Shown here one piece after another: positions 51,014 through 59,985 of a DNA stretch of 64,000 nt. The DNA comes from Metaruminococcus_A sp964607135. Lineage in GTDB: Bacteria > Bacillota > Clostridia > Oscillospirales > Ruminococcaceae. The DNA lies in NCBI GenBank assembly GCA_964607135.1, contig CAZSIV010000009.1:1-64000 (forward strand), read 5' to 3'. The notes beneath the pieces are model-generated. The model was not told the DNA's origin and searched no databases. It saw only the letters and a program-made list of their open reading frames with translations. How positions within the stretch are numbered: position 1 is the stretch's first letter; every line of letters starts with the position of its first letter. The position numbers and the translations under genes were made by a program.

Positions 51014-52276
51014 TTACAGTACGTCTGATACGTCGGCGATTTTTCCGGCAATGGCGGATGCCGCCGCGATCGCCGGGCTCGCCAGATAAACTTCGCTTTC
51101 GGTGTGACCCATCCGCCCGACAAAATTGCGGTTGGTGGTGGCGACAGCCCGCTCGCCCGCCGCGAGAATTCCCGTATGCCCGCCGAGGCAGGGGCCGCAG
51201 GTTGGAGTGGAGACGGCGCAGCCCGCTTCGACAAAGATGTCCATGTAACCCCGCTTGACGCATTCCATCCAGATTTTTTGGGTGGCCGGGATGATGATGC
51301 AGCGGACATGCTTCGCCACCTTTTTGCCTTTGAGGATTGCAGCGGCGGTTTCCATATCGGAAAGGCGGCCGTTGGTGCAGGAACCGATGACCACCTGATC
51401 GATTTTCACATCACCGACCTGGTCGATCGTCCGCGCGTTTTCCGGCAGGTGGGGAAAGGCGACGGTCGATTTGATCTGGGAGAGGTCGAGGTCGATGACG
51501 CGGGTGTATTCTGCGTCCGGATCGGCCGTATAAATTTTGAATTCGCGGTTTACCCGCTCCTTCATGTAGGCGATGGTGACGTCGTCCACCTCGAAGATGC
51601 CGTTTTTGGCGCCCGCTTCGATCGCCATGTTCGCCATGCAGAGGCGGTCGTCCATCGAGAGGTTTTTGAGCCCTTCACCGCCGAATTCCATCGACTGGTA
51701 AAGGGCGCCGTCCACCCCGATCATCCCGATGATGTGGAGGATGACGTCCTTGCCGCTGACCCATTTGCCCAGCTTCCCGGTCAGGTTGAAGCGGATGGCA
51801 GAGGGAACCTTGAACCAGGCATCCCCGGTTGCCATCCCAGCCGCCATATCGGTGGAGCCGACGCCGGTGGAGAAGGCGCCCAGCGCGCCGTAGGTGCAGG
51901 TGTGGGAGTCGGCGCCGATGACGAGCTCGCCCGCACAGACCAGCCCCTTTTCCGGGAGAAGCGCGTGCTCGATCCCCATCTCGCCGACGTCGTAGAAGTT
52001 GACGACCCCCATCTCATCCGCAAACTCCCGGCACTGTTTGCACTGAGTCGCAGCTTTGATATCCTTGTTCGGCGCAAAGTGATCCATCACCAGAGAGATT
52101 TTATTCCGGTCGAAAACCCGGTCAAAGCCGGCTTTGCTGAATTCGTTGATCGCAACCGGGGCGGTGATGTCGTTCCCGAGCACCATATCGAGCTTTGCGT
52201 TGATCAGCTGCCCGGCTTCCACCTTCTCCAGGCCCGCGTGAGCCGCCAGAATTTTCTGGCTCATCGTCATTCCCAT
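51014..52276 (-). CDS. leuC: 3-isopropylmalate dehydratase large subunit
   Basis: [4Fe-4S] aconitase-family subunit of 420 aa (the clostridial/archaeal short type). Cluster cysteines are expected in VIGSCTNGRLSD and in PTCGPCLGGH. Three closely spaced ATG codons occur at the start. The first (52276) is used, with AAGGAG 11 bases upstream. It lies 23 bp after cimA. Confidence 0.96.
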   Translation of the reverse strand: MGMTMSQKILAAHAGLEKVEAGQLINAKLDMVLGNDITAPVAINEFSKAGFDRVFDRNKISLVMDHFAPNKDIKAATQCKQCREFADEMGVVNFYDVGEMGIEHALLPEKGLVCAGELVIGADSHTCTYGALGAFSTGVGSTDMAAGMATGDAWFKVPSAIRFNLTGKLGKWVSGKDVILHIIGMIGVDGALYQSMEFGGEGLKNLSMDDRLCMANMAIEAGAKNGIFEVDDVTIAYMKERVNREFKIYTADPDAEYTRVIDLDLSQIKSTVAFPHLPENARTIDQVGDVKIDQVVIGSCTNGRLSDMETAAAILKGKKVAKHVRCIIIPATQKIWMECVKRGYMDIFVEAGCAVSTPTCGPCLGGHTGILAAGERAVATTNRNFVGRMGHTESEVYLASPAIAAASAIAGKIADVSDVL

Positions 52277-52299
52277 TGTTCAGAACACTCCTTTTTATC

Positions 52300-53871
52300 T
52301 TACTTTTTTGAATCCATGAGCAGTTTGTATTCAATCGAATCCACCAGGGCGTTCAAGCTGGCATTGATGACGTCGGAGGAGACCGAGACCGTCGTCCAGG
52401 TGCTGTCGCCGTCGGTGGTCTCGATAAAGACACGCACCTGCGCCGCCGTCGCATCCCGCGGCTCGATGACGCGAACCTTGTAGTCGATCAGCCGGATTTT
52501 TTCGATCGCCGGATAAAATTTCCCCGCCGCTTTCCGCAGGGCGATGTCGAGGGCGTGAACCGGGCCGTCGCCCTCGTCGGCGGTGATTTCGAACTGTTCG
52601 CCGACCTTGATCTTGATCATCGCATAGTCGCGGTTGTGCGCCCCTTCCTGGCTCCGTTCCCCGATGACTTTAAAGTCGGTCACTTCAAAAAAAGGCTCGA
52701 AGCGGTGGAGGTGCTTGAGGGCCAGAAGCTCCAGGCTGGCGGTCGCGGATTCGAACTGATAGCCGTTGTATTCGAACTCTTTGACCATCTCCACCAGGGA
52801 ACCGGCCTCTGGCGAATCCTTCGAGACTTCGTCCCCCAGAAGCTCCAGCTTGGAGAGGAGCGCGGCTTTCCCCGAAACCTCGCTCAGAAGAACATTCCGC
52901 CGGTTTCCCACCGTTTCAGGGGGGATGTGCTCAAAGGAGCGGGGGTTTTTACTCACCCCGTCCACATGCATCCCGCCCTTGTGGGCAAACGCGCTTTTCC
53001 CGACGTAGGGCAGGGAATTCGGCAGGATCATGTTGGAGAGGTCGGCAATGTAACGGGCTGTCTTGGTCAGCCGCTTGATCTGATCGTCCGGGATGCATTC
53101 ATAGCCCAGCTTCAGCTGCAAGCTCGGAAGAATCGCGGAGAGATTTGCGTTGCCGCAGCGTTCCCCATAGCCGATATAGGTCCCCTGAACCTGTCTGGCT
53201 CCTGCTTTTACCGCCGCAAGGGTGTTTGCAACCGCACATCCCATGTCGTCGTGGCAGTGGATGCCGACCGGCACGCGGACGTTCGAGACCACGTCGGCGA
53301 CGATCCCGCCGATTTCATCCGGGAAACAGCCGCCGTTGGTGTCACAGAGGACTAGGTAGGCGGCTCCCGCCTTTTCCGCCGTGAAAAGGGTCTCCAGCGC
53401 ATAGGCCGGATTTTCTTTGTAGCCGTCGAAGAAATGCTCGGCGTCAAAGAAAACTGTTTTTTTCTTCGACACCAGAAACGAGACGGTGTCGAAGATCATT
53501 TCGAGGTTCTGCTCCAGCGTTGCACGGAGAATATCGGTGACGTGCATGTTCCAACTTTTGCCGAAAATTGCCACCGTCCCGGTGCCCGCCGCCAGCAGAG
53601 CCTGCACATTTTTGTCCTCCTCCACGGGGAGGTCTCTGCGCCGGGTGGAGCCGAAGGCCACCAGCTCGGCGGTTTTCAGCTCCAGCTTTTTGACGCGGGC
53701 AAAAAACTCCAGATCCTTGGGATTGGAGCCGGGGTTTCCAGCCTCGATATAAGAAATCCCCAATCTATCCAGAACCTTGACGATATTCAGTTTGTCCTCT
53801 ACGGTGAAGGCGATATTTTCCGCCTGTGCACCGTCTCGGAGGGTTGAGTCAAAGACAGAAATCTTTTTCAT
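52300..53871 (-). CDS. cimA: (R)-citramalate synthase
   Basis: Condenses acetyl-CoA with pyruvate to citramalate, the first step of the threonine-independent isoleucine route. 523 aa: TIM barrel with FDSTLRDGAQAENIAFTVEDK near the start, metal ligands in GIHCHDDMG and HKGGMHVDGV, and a C-terminal regulatory LeuA-dimer domain (about 400-520). The GNPGSNPKDLEFF segment and overall length separate CimA from LeuA. ATG at 53871 with AGGTGA just upstream; GTG at 53880 is an alternative. First gene of the operon. Confidence 0.95.
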   Translation of the reverse strand: MKKISVFDSTLRDGAQAENIAFTVEDKLNIVKVLDRLGISYIEAGNPGSNPKDLEFFARVKKLELKTAELVAFGSTRRRDLPVEEDKNVQALLAAGTGTVAIFGKSWNMHVTDILRATLEQNLEMIFDTVSFLVSKKKTVFFDAEHFFDGYKENPAYALETLFTAEKAGAAYLVLCDTNGGCFPDEIGGIVADVVSNVRVPVGIHCHDDMGCAVANTLAAVKAGARQVQGTYIGYGERCGNANLSAILPSLQLKLGYECIPDDQIKRLTKTARYIADLSNMILPNSLPYVGKSAFAHKGGMHVDGVSKNPRSFEHIPPETVGNRRNVLLSEVSGKAALLSKLELLGDEVSKDSPEAGSLVEMVKEFEYNGYQFESATASLELLALKHLHRFEPFFEVTDFKVIGERSQEGAHNRDYAMIKIKVGEQFEITADEGDGPVHALDIALRKAAGKFYPAIEKIRLIDYKVRVIEPRDATAAQVRVFIETTDGDSTWTTVSVSSDVINASLNALVDSIEYKLLMDSKK

Positions 53872-54127
53872 GTGATTCACCTATCTTTATCATACAGGAA
53901 TGGGCGATTTATTTCAAGAATCGGCAGCAATTCTTATATTCGCGGAAATTGTTGGAGGAGCGCCGATTGGCACAACCCTCTGCGGATTTGGCGCCGGCAG
54001 ATGACAGCCCGTCAAAAAGATCAATTATGTGCTGCTCCGGGAAAGCCTGCACGACTCATAGCGCCGCCTTTTTGAAAAGCAGATGCAATCGAAACGCTTT
54101 AACCTGCTATAGTCAAAAAGCAATCTC

Positions 54128-54133
54128 ATTATA
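54128..54133 (-). promoter_or_regulatory. extended -10 promoter element for the cimA operon
   Basis: On the minus strand TGCTATAAT gives an extended -10 (TG-N-TATAAT) without a clear -35. The transcript would have a leader of about 250 nt with hairpins and a 12-codon frame at 54021-54059. I do not see T-box sequences. Confidence 0.45.
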
Positions 54134-54257
54134 GCATGAAACTGTAAAAAAATTAACGCCCAGACCGTATTTTTGTATCTTTCCATAAGAAACAAAATAA
54201 AAAGTCGAGAGCCTTTAAAGCAATTTACCACAACCGGTTTTTTAGATTTTCCGCAGC

Positions 54258-54286
54258 TTGACAGGGTAAAATATTTTTGCTAAACT
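54258..54286 (+). promoter_or_regulatory. promoter of tyrA
   Basis: TTGACA (54258-54263), 17 bp, TAAACT (54281-54286). Confidence 0.7.
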
Positions 54287-54327
54287 TTAATGGTTAAAAT
54301 CGTTAAAGCGAATGGGGCGCTGCTGTT

Positions 54328-55164
54328 ATGAAAATTGCAATCGTAGGGCTGGGATTGATTGGGGCATCTTTTGCAAAGGCCTTCCGGCAAACGGGCTACC
54401 ATACCGTTTTAGGGATCGACAGGAATCCTGAAGTTTCGGAAAAGGCGATAAACCAGGGGATTGTCGACCGGATGATCGAACCGGATGAACTGGCGGAGGC
54501 GGATCTCACTCTTATCGCCCTTTATCCGGATGCGGCGATCGCTTTCCTTTTAAATCATAAGGAACGGTTAAAAAAGGGGAGCATTGCCGCCGATGTCTGC
54601 GGTGTCAAAACAAAGGTGGTATCCGCTTTGGATGAACCCCTGGCCGCGGCGGAAATTCGGTATGTGGGAACCCATCCGATGGCGGGCCGGGAATTTTCGG
54701 GGATCGATTATTCCAGGGCCGATCTCTACAGGGGAGCGAGCTTCATTGTAACCCCCACCGCCCGGACAGACCCGGATGCGGTCGAAGTCCTTTCCGGTCT
54801 TGCCCGCCGGATCGGATTCGGCAAAGTGGTGTCCGCAAGCCCGGAGGAGCACGACCAAATCATCGCTTATACCTCCCAGCTGGCCCATGTCGTTTCCAAT
54901 GCGTATATAAAAAGCCCCACTTTAACGCTGGAAAAAGGGTTCAGCGCGGGGAGCTTCAAAGACCTCACCCGGGTGGCGAAATGCAATCCCGAAATGTGGG
55001 CGTCGCTTTTTCTGGACAATAAGGATGCGCTCCTGCATGAGCTCGACGTCCTCAGTGCGCATCTGGCCGAATACCGGGCGGCTCTCTGTGAAGAAAATCC
55101 CGCGTTGCTTCGTCGGCTTTTGCAGGATGGCAGCGACCTGAAGGAGTGGTCGAACAGCCGCTGA
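54328..55164 (+). CDS. tyrA: prephenate dehydrogenase
   Basis: Oxidatively decarboxylates prephenate to 4-hydroxyphenylpyruvate for tyrosine. In 278 aa: Rossmann start IAIVGLGLIGASFAKA, catalytic/substrate region THPMAGREFSGI (catalytic His), and helical dimer domain (SQLAHVVSNAYI, SFKDLTRVA). No ACT domain is fused. The Shine-Dalgarno is weak. It is monocistronic with its own promoter and terminator. With pheA at 34 kb it covers both aromatic branches. Confidence 0.95.
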   Translation: MKIAIVGLGLIGASFAKAFRQTGYHTVLGIDRNPEVSEKAINQGIVDRMIEPDELAEADLTLIALYPDAAIAFLLNHKERLKKGSIAADVCGVKTKVVSALDEPLAAAEIRYVGTHPMAGREFSGIDYSRADLYRGASFIVTPTARTDPDAVEVLSGLARRIGFGKVVSASPEEHDQIIAYTSQLAHVVSNAYIKSPTLTLEKGFSAGSFKDLTRVAKCNPEMWASLFLDNKDALLHELDVLSAHLAEYRAALCEENPALLRRLLQDGSDLKEWSNSR

Positions 55165-55280
55165 GAATTTCTCAAAGCTGCGTTCGGGGAGTTCTCAAAA
55201 AATTTTTGACCGGATTGCAGGGGCGGGAATTTAATCTGACAGGCTTCTCTGTTAAAGCTGAAACTTTTAAAGAGCAGATA

Positions 55281-55310
55281 AAAAAGCAGCCGATTTTCGG
55301 CTGCTTTTTT
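55281..55310. terminator. bidirectional terminator
   Basis: Perfect 13-bp stem (55281-55293 and 55297-55309) with A/T runs, shared by tyrA and the convergent glt-dap operon. Confidence 0.88.
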
Positions 55311-55321
55311 GGACAGCGTCT

Positions 55322-56515
55322 CTAAAAGGCGGCGGAAAAGCGCTCCATCGCCTCTATGGTGTCCTGATGATTGCCAAAGGATGTTAGACGGAAAAAGCCT
55401 TCCCCGTTGGCCCCGAAGCCCGCGCCGGGGGTGCCCACCACGCTGCATCGGTTGAGGAGCTCGTCGAAAAACGCCCAGGATTTTAGTCCTTCCGGGCATT
55501 TCATCCAGATGTAAGGGGAGTTGATCCCGCCAAAATAGGGAATGTTTTTTGCCGAAAGCGCTTCTGCAATGACAGAGGCGTTTTTCATATAATAGGCGAT
55601 CAGCTCCCGGGTTTCCTTCTGCCCTTCCGGGGAGAAAACGGCCTGCGCGCCTTTCTGGATGATGTAGGGGACGCCGTTGAACTTCGTCGTCTGCCGCCGG
55701 AGCCAGAGGCGGTTGAGTGAAACCTCTTTTCCATCGAACGCCATCGTCAGCGCGTGAGGGACAACGGTGTATCCCAGACGGGTGCCGGTGAAGCCGGCCG
55801 TTTTTGACAGGGAACAGAACTCGACCGCGCACCTTTCCGCTCCTTTGATCTCATAGATGCTGCGGGGCAGGGATGGGTCGGCGATATACGCCTCGTACGC
55901 CGCATCGAAGAGGATCACCGCGCCGCAGTCCAATGCGTATTCAACCCACTTTTCGAGCTGTTCCCTGGAATAGACCGCTCCGGTCGGATTGTTCGGGGAG
56001 CAGAGGTAGACCAGCCCGGCTTTGGTTTCCGCCGGGGGCATCGGCAGGAATCCGTTCGATTCGTCGGCCTTTAGATAGACGATCTTCCGCCCGTTCATGA
56101 GGCTGGTATCGACGTAGACGGGGTAGACCGGGTCGGGGATCAACGCCGTATTTTCGGACGAAAACAGGTCGGTGATATTCCCGATGTCGCTTTTGGCGCC
56201 GTCGCTGACAAAGATTTCGCCGGCGTTGAGCTCGACGCCGCGGCGCCGGTAATAGGCCGCGATCTCGTTTCGGAGAAAATCGTACCCCTGCTCCGGGCCG
56301 TAACCGTGAAAGGTCTCCGCTTTCCCCATTTCATCCACGGCCGCATGGAGGGCGGAAGTGACCGAAGGAGTCAGCGGCAGCGTGACGTCGCCGATTCCGA
56401 GACGGATCACCCGTTTTTCCGGGTGGGATTTTTGATAAGCCGCCACCTTTTTCGCAATGTCGGAAAAAAGGTAGCTTTCTTCCAGATTCAGAAAATTCCC
56501 ATTGATTTCAGCCAT
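55322..56515 (-). CDS. dapL: LL-diaminopimelate aminotransferase
   Basis: PLP enzyme that makes LL-diaminopimelate from tetrahydrodipicolinate using glutamate as amino donor, bypassing the acylated intermediates. 397 aa; fold-type I features: HGYGPEQGYDFLRNEIAAYY, SPNNPTGAVY, and the PLP-lysine in FCSLSKTAGFTGTRLGYTV. The ATG at 56515 has GGAGGGG upstream. Upstream in-frame residues (to 56749) overlap dapF and are not coding. Last gene of the glt-dap operon. Confidence 0.95.
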   Translation of the reverse strand: MAEINGNFLNLEESYLFSDIAKKVAAYQKSHPEKRVIRLGIGDVTLPLTPSVTSALHAAVDEMGKAETFHGYGPEQGYDFLRNEIAAYYRRRGVELNAGEIFVSDGAKSDIGNITDLFSSENTALIPDPVYPVYVDTSLMNGRKIVYLKADESNGFLPMPPAETKAGLVYLCSPNNPTGAVYSREQLEKWVEYALDCGAVILFDAAYEAYIADPSLPRSIYEIKGAERCAVEFCSLSKTAGFTGTRLGYTVVPHALTMAFDGKEVSLNRLWLRRQTTKFNGVPYIIQKGAQAVFSPEGQKETRELIAYYMKNASVIAEALSAKNIPYFGGINSPYIWMKCPEGLKSWAFFDELLNRCSVVGTPGAGFGANGEGFFRLTSFGNHQDTIEAMERFSAAF

Positions 56516-56535
56516 ATGTATATTCCCCTCCATTG

Positions 56536-57381
56536 TCAGATAAGATGAACGACGCCGTCGAATACATGGGTGGCAGTCCCCCGCATCAGGACGGAGCCGC
56601 TTTGGGTGTAGGTGATCTTCAACTCGCCGCCCAGAAGCCTTACCGTGATTTCTTCTCCCTGCCGGCAGAGGCCGTTGAGGACGGCGGCCACCACGCTGGC
56701 GCAGGCGCCGGTTCCGCAGGCGAGCGTTTCGCCGGAGCCGCGCTCCCAAACCCTCATTTCAAGCGTCCGGCTGTCGATCGCCCGGACGAATTCGGTGTTG
56801 ACCCGTTCGGGAAAGATCGGAAGGTTCTCAAACGCCGGCCCGATTTCCGCGAGGGGAAGGGATGCGACCTCGCCACAGAAGACGACGCTGTGCGGGTTGC
56901 CCATCGAAACGGCGGTGATCCGGTAGCAGGCGTCGTTGACCATCACCGGCCGGTCGATCAAGCGCTCGCCGCTCCAGGCCGCCGGGATTTCGGCCGGAGT
57001 CAAGACCGGCCGCCCCATGTCCACCGTCACCGATTTGACCTCTCCGTCTTCGATTTCCAGAAAGAGTTTTTTGATTCCGCTGAGGGTCTCAAGGGTGAGC
57101 TCCGGCCTGTGGACGATCCCTTTTTCATAGACGTATTTTCCGACGCAGCGGGAGGCGTTTCCGCACATCTTCCCCTCGGAGCCGTCGGCGTTGAACATCC
57201 GCATCCGCACGTCCGCGGTTTCGGAGGGCAGGATCAGAACCAGCCCGTCCGAGCCGATCCCGAAGTGCCGGTCGCTTAGAAATCGCGCCGTTTTCTCCGG
57301 GTTTGGGACTTCCTGGGCGAAGCAGTCGACGTAAATGTAGTCGTTGCCTGCCCCGTGCATCTTTGAAAACTGTAATTCCAT
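56536..57381 (-). CDS. dapF: diaminopimelate epimerase
   Basis: Converts LL- to meso-diaminopimelate for peptidoglycan and lysine. The two catalytic cysteines lie in MCGNASRC and ACGTGACAS. 281 aa; KMHGAGNDYIYVD is the usual start. It is followed after 20 bp by dapL, whose product is its substrate. Confidence 0.97.
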   Translation of the reverse strand: MELQFSKMHGAGNDYIYVDCFAQEVPNPEKTARFLSDRHFGIGSDGLVLILPSETADVRMRMFNADGSEGKMCGNASRCVGKYVYEKGIVHRPELTLETLSGIKKLFLEIEDGEVKSVTVDMGRPVLTPAEIPAAWSGERLIDRPVMVNDACYRITAVSMGNPHSVVFCGEVASLPLAEIGPAFENLPIFPERVNTEFVRAIDSRTLEMRVWERGSGETLACGTGACASVVAAVLNGLCRQGEEITVRLLGGELKITYTQSGSVLMRGTATHVFDGVVHLI

Positions 57382-57395
57382 CCAAAAACTCCATC

Positions 57396-57977
57396 CTAAA
57401 ATTCATAGGTTTTTAAAATGCTCTCAGCGATGACGCGGGGCTTTACCCGCTGATCCATCGCCTGCTTCTGAATATAGCGGTGCGCCTGCTTCTCGTTCAT
57501 CTTCAAAACGCCGACCAGCGTGCATTTCGCCCGGTCGATCACCTTGAAATCCTCCATTTTTCGCTGGAGCGCTTCGTTCTCGGTGGAGAGCCGGGAGATT
57601 TGCCGGAAAGCGCCGCAGGCCAGCTGAATTCCCTGTGTGAGCGCGCTTTTCCCGATCGGCTTTGCGAGCGGGAAGCAGGGGATTCCCTCAAAATACTGCT
57701 CGATCTCTTCGATGTATTCGCCGGGCGTCAGCAGAACTGAAGGAATTCCGAACGAGTCATACAGCTTTTTCGCCAGATCGTTTCCAAATCCGTCGGGCAG
57801 AGGCGCGTTGATGACAGCCATATCGTAAATTGGGGGAGCTTCCCCGGAAAAATGGCAGAGCGCGTCGGCAGCGGAGTGAAAAACGGTGCGCTCCGTGGGA
57901 GTGGTCAGCGCGTTTGACGAATCCTGAAGCGCATCCAGCATTTCACCGCTGCGGCATACGATCAACAGTTTCAGCAT
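57396..57977 (-). CDS. ANTAR-domain regulator with degenerate receiver
   Basis: A 193-aa protein. Residues 1-125 have a receiver-like fold, but the phospho-acceptor position holds N57 (AVINAPLPDGFG), and the N-terminal acidic pair is missing, while K106 is kept. A coiled-coil helix (about 125-145) leads to a C-terminal ANTAR domain (about 145-192: KCTLVGVLKMNEKQAHRYIQ), which binds paired RNA hairpins to prevent termination. The ATG at 57977 lies eight bases from AAGGAGG; the ATG at 57980 is also possible. Its place in a glutamate-synthase operon agrees with clostridial ANTAR control of nitrogen genes. Confidence 0.87.
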   Translation of the reverse strand: MLKLLIVCRSGEMLDALQDSSNALTTPTERTVFHSAADALCHFSGEAPPIYDMAVINAPLPDGFGNDLAKKLYDSFGIPSVLLTPGEYIEEIEQYFEGIPCFPLAKPIGKSALTQGIQLACGAFRQISRLSTENEALQRKMEDFKVIDRAKCTLVGVLKMNEKQAHRYIQKQAMDQRVKPRVIAESILKTYEF

Positions 57978-58002
57978 CATTCCGACCTCCTTGGTTTCGA
58001 TC

Positions 58003-58725
58003 CTAATTGTGAACGTAAAGCTGCCGGTAAGGGTTGTTGGAGTTGGGCAGCAGCCTGTAAAATTTTGACTGAAGAAGTTTTCCCGCATCGCAGCCAAACT
58101 GAGCGCCGAATTCAGCGACGTAAGGTTCAATCTGCGCCAGCTCTTCCCGACCGCACGCGGAGCAGGCTACCTGAGCGGGAAGATTTTCGGGGGGCTCCTC
58201 GCTGCGGATATAGATCCGGCCGCCGTGCATCCCGGTGCCGCAGTATCCGCCGACCGGAGCTCCTTCGCAGCCGATGCCCAGGACGACGATGATGCCGCCC
58301 GCCTGGTATTCGCCTAAGAAATCCCCGGTCTTTCCGCCGATGACGATGACCGGGAAATGCTCTTCATAGGCCTTCATATGGATGCCAACCCGGTATCCTG
58401 CGTTTCCTTTGATGTAAATCTCGCCGCCGCGCATTGCATAGCCGGTCGTATCGCCGGCATTCCCGTGGATGACGATCTTTCCGGCGTCCATCGTATCGCC
58501 AACTGCGTCCTGAGCGTTTCCGCGGACAATGATCGTGCTGTCCTTCAGGTAAGCCCCCAGGGCGTTTCCGGGGATTCCGTGCAGCGTCAGCGTCTTTCCC
58601 GGCTTCATTCCGGCTCCGATATATCGCTGGCCGAGCAGATTTGTCACTTCTATTTCTGTTTCTCCGCTTTCTTTTATCATCTGGTTCAGCGTTTTAAAGT
58701 GGAGATTCGTCGCGTCTATTTTCAT
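58003..58725 (-). CDS. glutamate synthase GXGXG-domain subunit (GltB3)
   Basis: A 240-aa beta-helix protein corresponding to the C-terminal domain of the large glutamate synthase chain. GXGXG-type repeats are visible (GAGMKPGKTLTLHG, RGNAQDAVGDTMDAG, HGNAGDTTGYAMRGG, KGNAGYRVGIHM). It has a structural role in the split enzyme. A C-terminal extension carries Cys residues (ACSACG). AGGAGGGG precedes the ATG. Confidence 0.92.
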   Translation of the reverse strand: MKIDATNLHFKTLNQMIKESGETEIEVTNLLGQRYIGAGMKPGKTLTLHGIPGNALGAYLKDSTIIVRGNAQDAVGDTMDAGKIVIHGNAGDTTGYAMRGGEIYIKGNAGYRVGIHMKAYEEHFPVIVIGGKTGDFLGEYQAGGIIVVLGIGCEGAPVGGYCGTGMHGGRIYIRSEEPPENLPAQVACSACGREELAQIEPYVAEFGAQFGCDAGKLLQSKFYRLLPNSNNPYRQLYVHN

Positions 58726-58737
58726 CTGGGCCCCTCC

Positions 58738-59976
58738 TTATTCGCCTTTGATGCCGCCCAGTTTTTCCAGGCGGTAGGGCTTCCTGAACGCCATGAGCGC
58801 GGGCGATTCAAACAGCAGCTCCCGGTTGACTGAGTCGAGCGGAGTTTGCTCTCTGATTATCGCGGTATAAATTCCCGCGCGGTCGACCTCGCCGATTAAA
58901 ATAAAACCTTTAAGCAGATTGTCCTGATAAAACAACTTTTTGTACCCTTTTTCGGTCTGCCGGGCATAACACTCCCCCCGGTAGGTTCCGGCGGTGATGA
59001 TATGCAGCCCGAAAAAGCCGATGGCGTTCATCGGGATCGCCTTGTCATAGACCGCAGACCCTTCTTTTGCCATATTGTACCCCGCAACTTCCCCCTGCCG
59101 ATAGGCGTTGGGAAGAAGGGCGAGGATTCGGTCCGTGCCGCTGGAGATATCATGGCTGACGGTGCAGTCCCCCGCCGCGTAAACGTCTTTTAAAGAGGTG
59201 AGCTGACGGTCGTCGGTGAGGATGCCGCGGTCGACCTTTCCGCCTGCATCGGCGATCAGCGCGGTGTTCGGGCGGACGCCGACCGCTATGATCAGGATGT
59301 CGAATTCGAGCGCATCGCCGTTTTTTAAAACCGCTTTGTCTCCGTTGAATTCGGAAACCGACTGGCTTAGGATAAAGCGCACACCTTTGCCTTCGATGTG
59401 CTTCTGCATGATCGCGGAGCCCTCGAGATCGAGGATGCTGGGGAGGATCCGATCGGCCAGGTCGACGATCGTCATTTCGGCGCATTTTCCTTCCAGCGCT
59501 TCGGCGGCCTTCAAACCGATCAAACCCGCGCCGACGATCAGCACCCTGGAATCTTCCGAAACCATCTTTTTCACTTTTTTGGCGTCGTCATAGGATAAAA
59601 AGGCGCTCTGATTTTTGACGGTCTCCAGTCCTTTCATCGGCGGGATGAAAGGGGAAGAGCCGGCGGCGACCAGGAGCTTGTCGTAGGGGATGCGGCCTCC
59701 GTCTTCCAAAATAACCTCTTTCTGCTCCGGGCGGATTGCCGCCGCCTTTTTCCCAAGAAGAGCGGAAACGCGGTTTTTTTCGTAAAAATCCGGTTCGCGG
59801 TAATAAATCTTTTCATCCGTCACCTTCCCCTGGAGCCAATAGGAGATCAGCGGCCGGGAATAGGTGTGGTATGGTTCGTCGGAAATGACGGTGATTTTCC
59901 CTGTTTGGTCGTTGGTTCGAATCCCGGCAATCGCGCCCACAGCTGCGGCAGAATTTCCAATTATTACATAGTTCAT
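58738..59976 (-). CDS. NAD(P)/FAD-dependent oxidoreductase
   Basis: A 412-aa pyridine-nucleotide-disulfide-type reductase. N-terminal FAD site (YVIIGNSAAAVGAIAGI), central NAD(P) site (VLIVGAGLIGLKAAEAL) and FAD site (DVYAAGDC), with a C-terminal domain as in nitrite-reductase/NADH-rubredoxin reductase relatives. Within the operon it probably passes electrons from NAD(P)H through the ferredoxin-like subunit to GltB2. That role is inferred from context. Confidence 0.88.
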   Translation of the reverse strand: MNYVIIGNSAAAVGAIAGIRTNDQTGKITVISDEPYHTYSRPLISYWLQGKVTDEKIYYREPDFYEKNRVSALLGKKAAAIRPEQKEVILEDGGRIPYDKLLVAAGSSPFIPPMKGLETVKNQSAFLSYDDAKKVKKMVSEDSRVLIVGAGLIGLKAAEALEGKCAEMTIVDLADRILPSILDLEGSAIMQKHIEGKGVRFILSQSVSEFNGDKAVLKNGDALEFDILIIAVGVRPNTALIADAGGKVDRGILTDDRQLTSLKDVYAAGDCTVSHDISSGTDRILALLPNAYRQGEVAGYNMAKEGSAVYDKAIPMNAIGFFGLHIITAGTYRGECYARQTEKGYKKLFYQDNLLKGFILIGEVDRAGIYTAIIREQTPLDSVNRELLFESPALMAFRKPYRLEKLGGIKGE

Positions 59977-59985
59977 TCTGAGGCC

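Noticed and set aside
51104..52483. A 459-codon plus-strand frame over leuC and cimA
   Set aside because: Opposite two certain genes. Composition and lack of a start site mark it as a shadow.
53872..54327. T-box riboswitch upstream of cimA
   Set aside because: The conserved T-box antiterminator sequence is not found on the minus strand.
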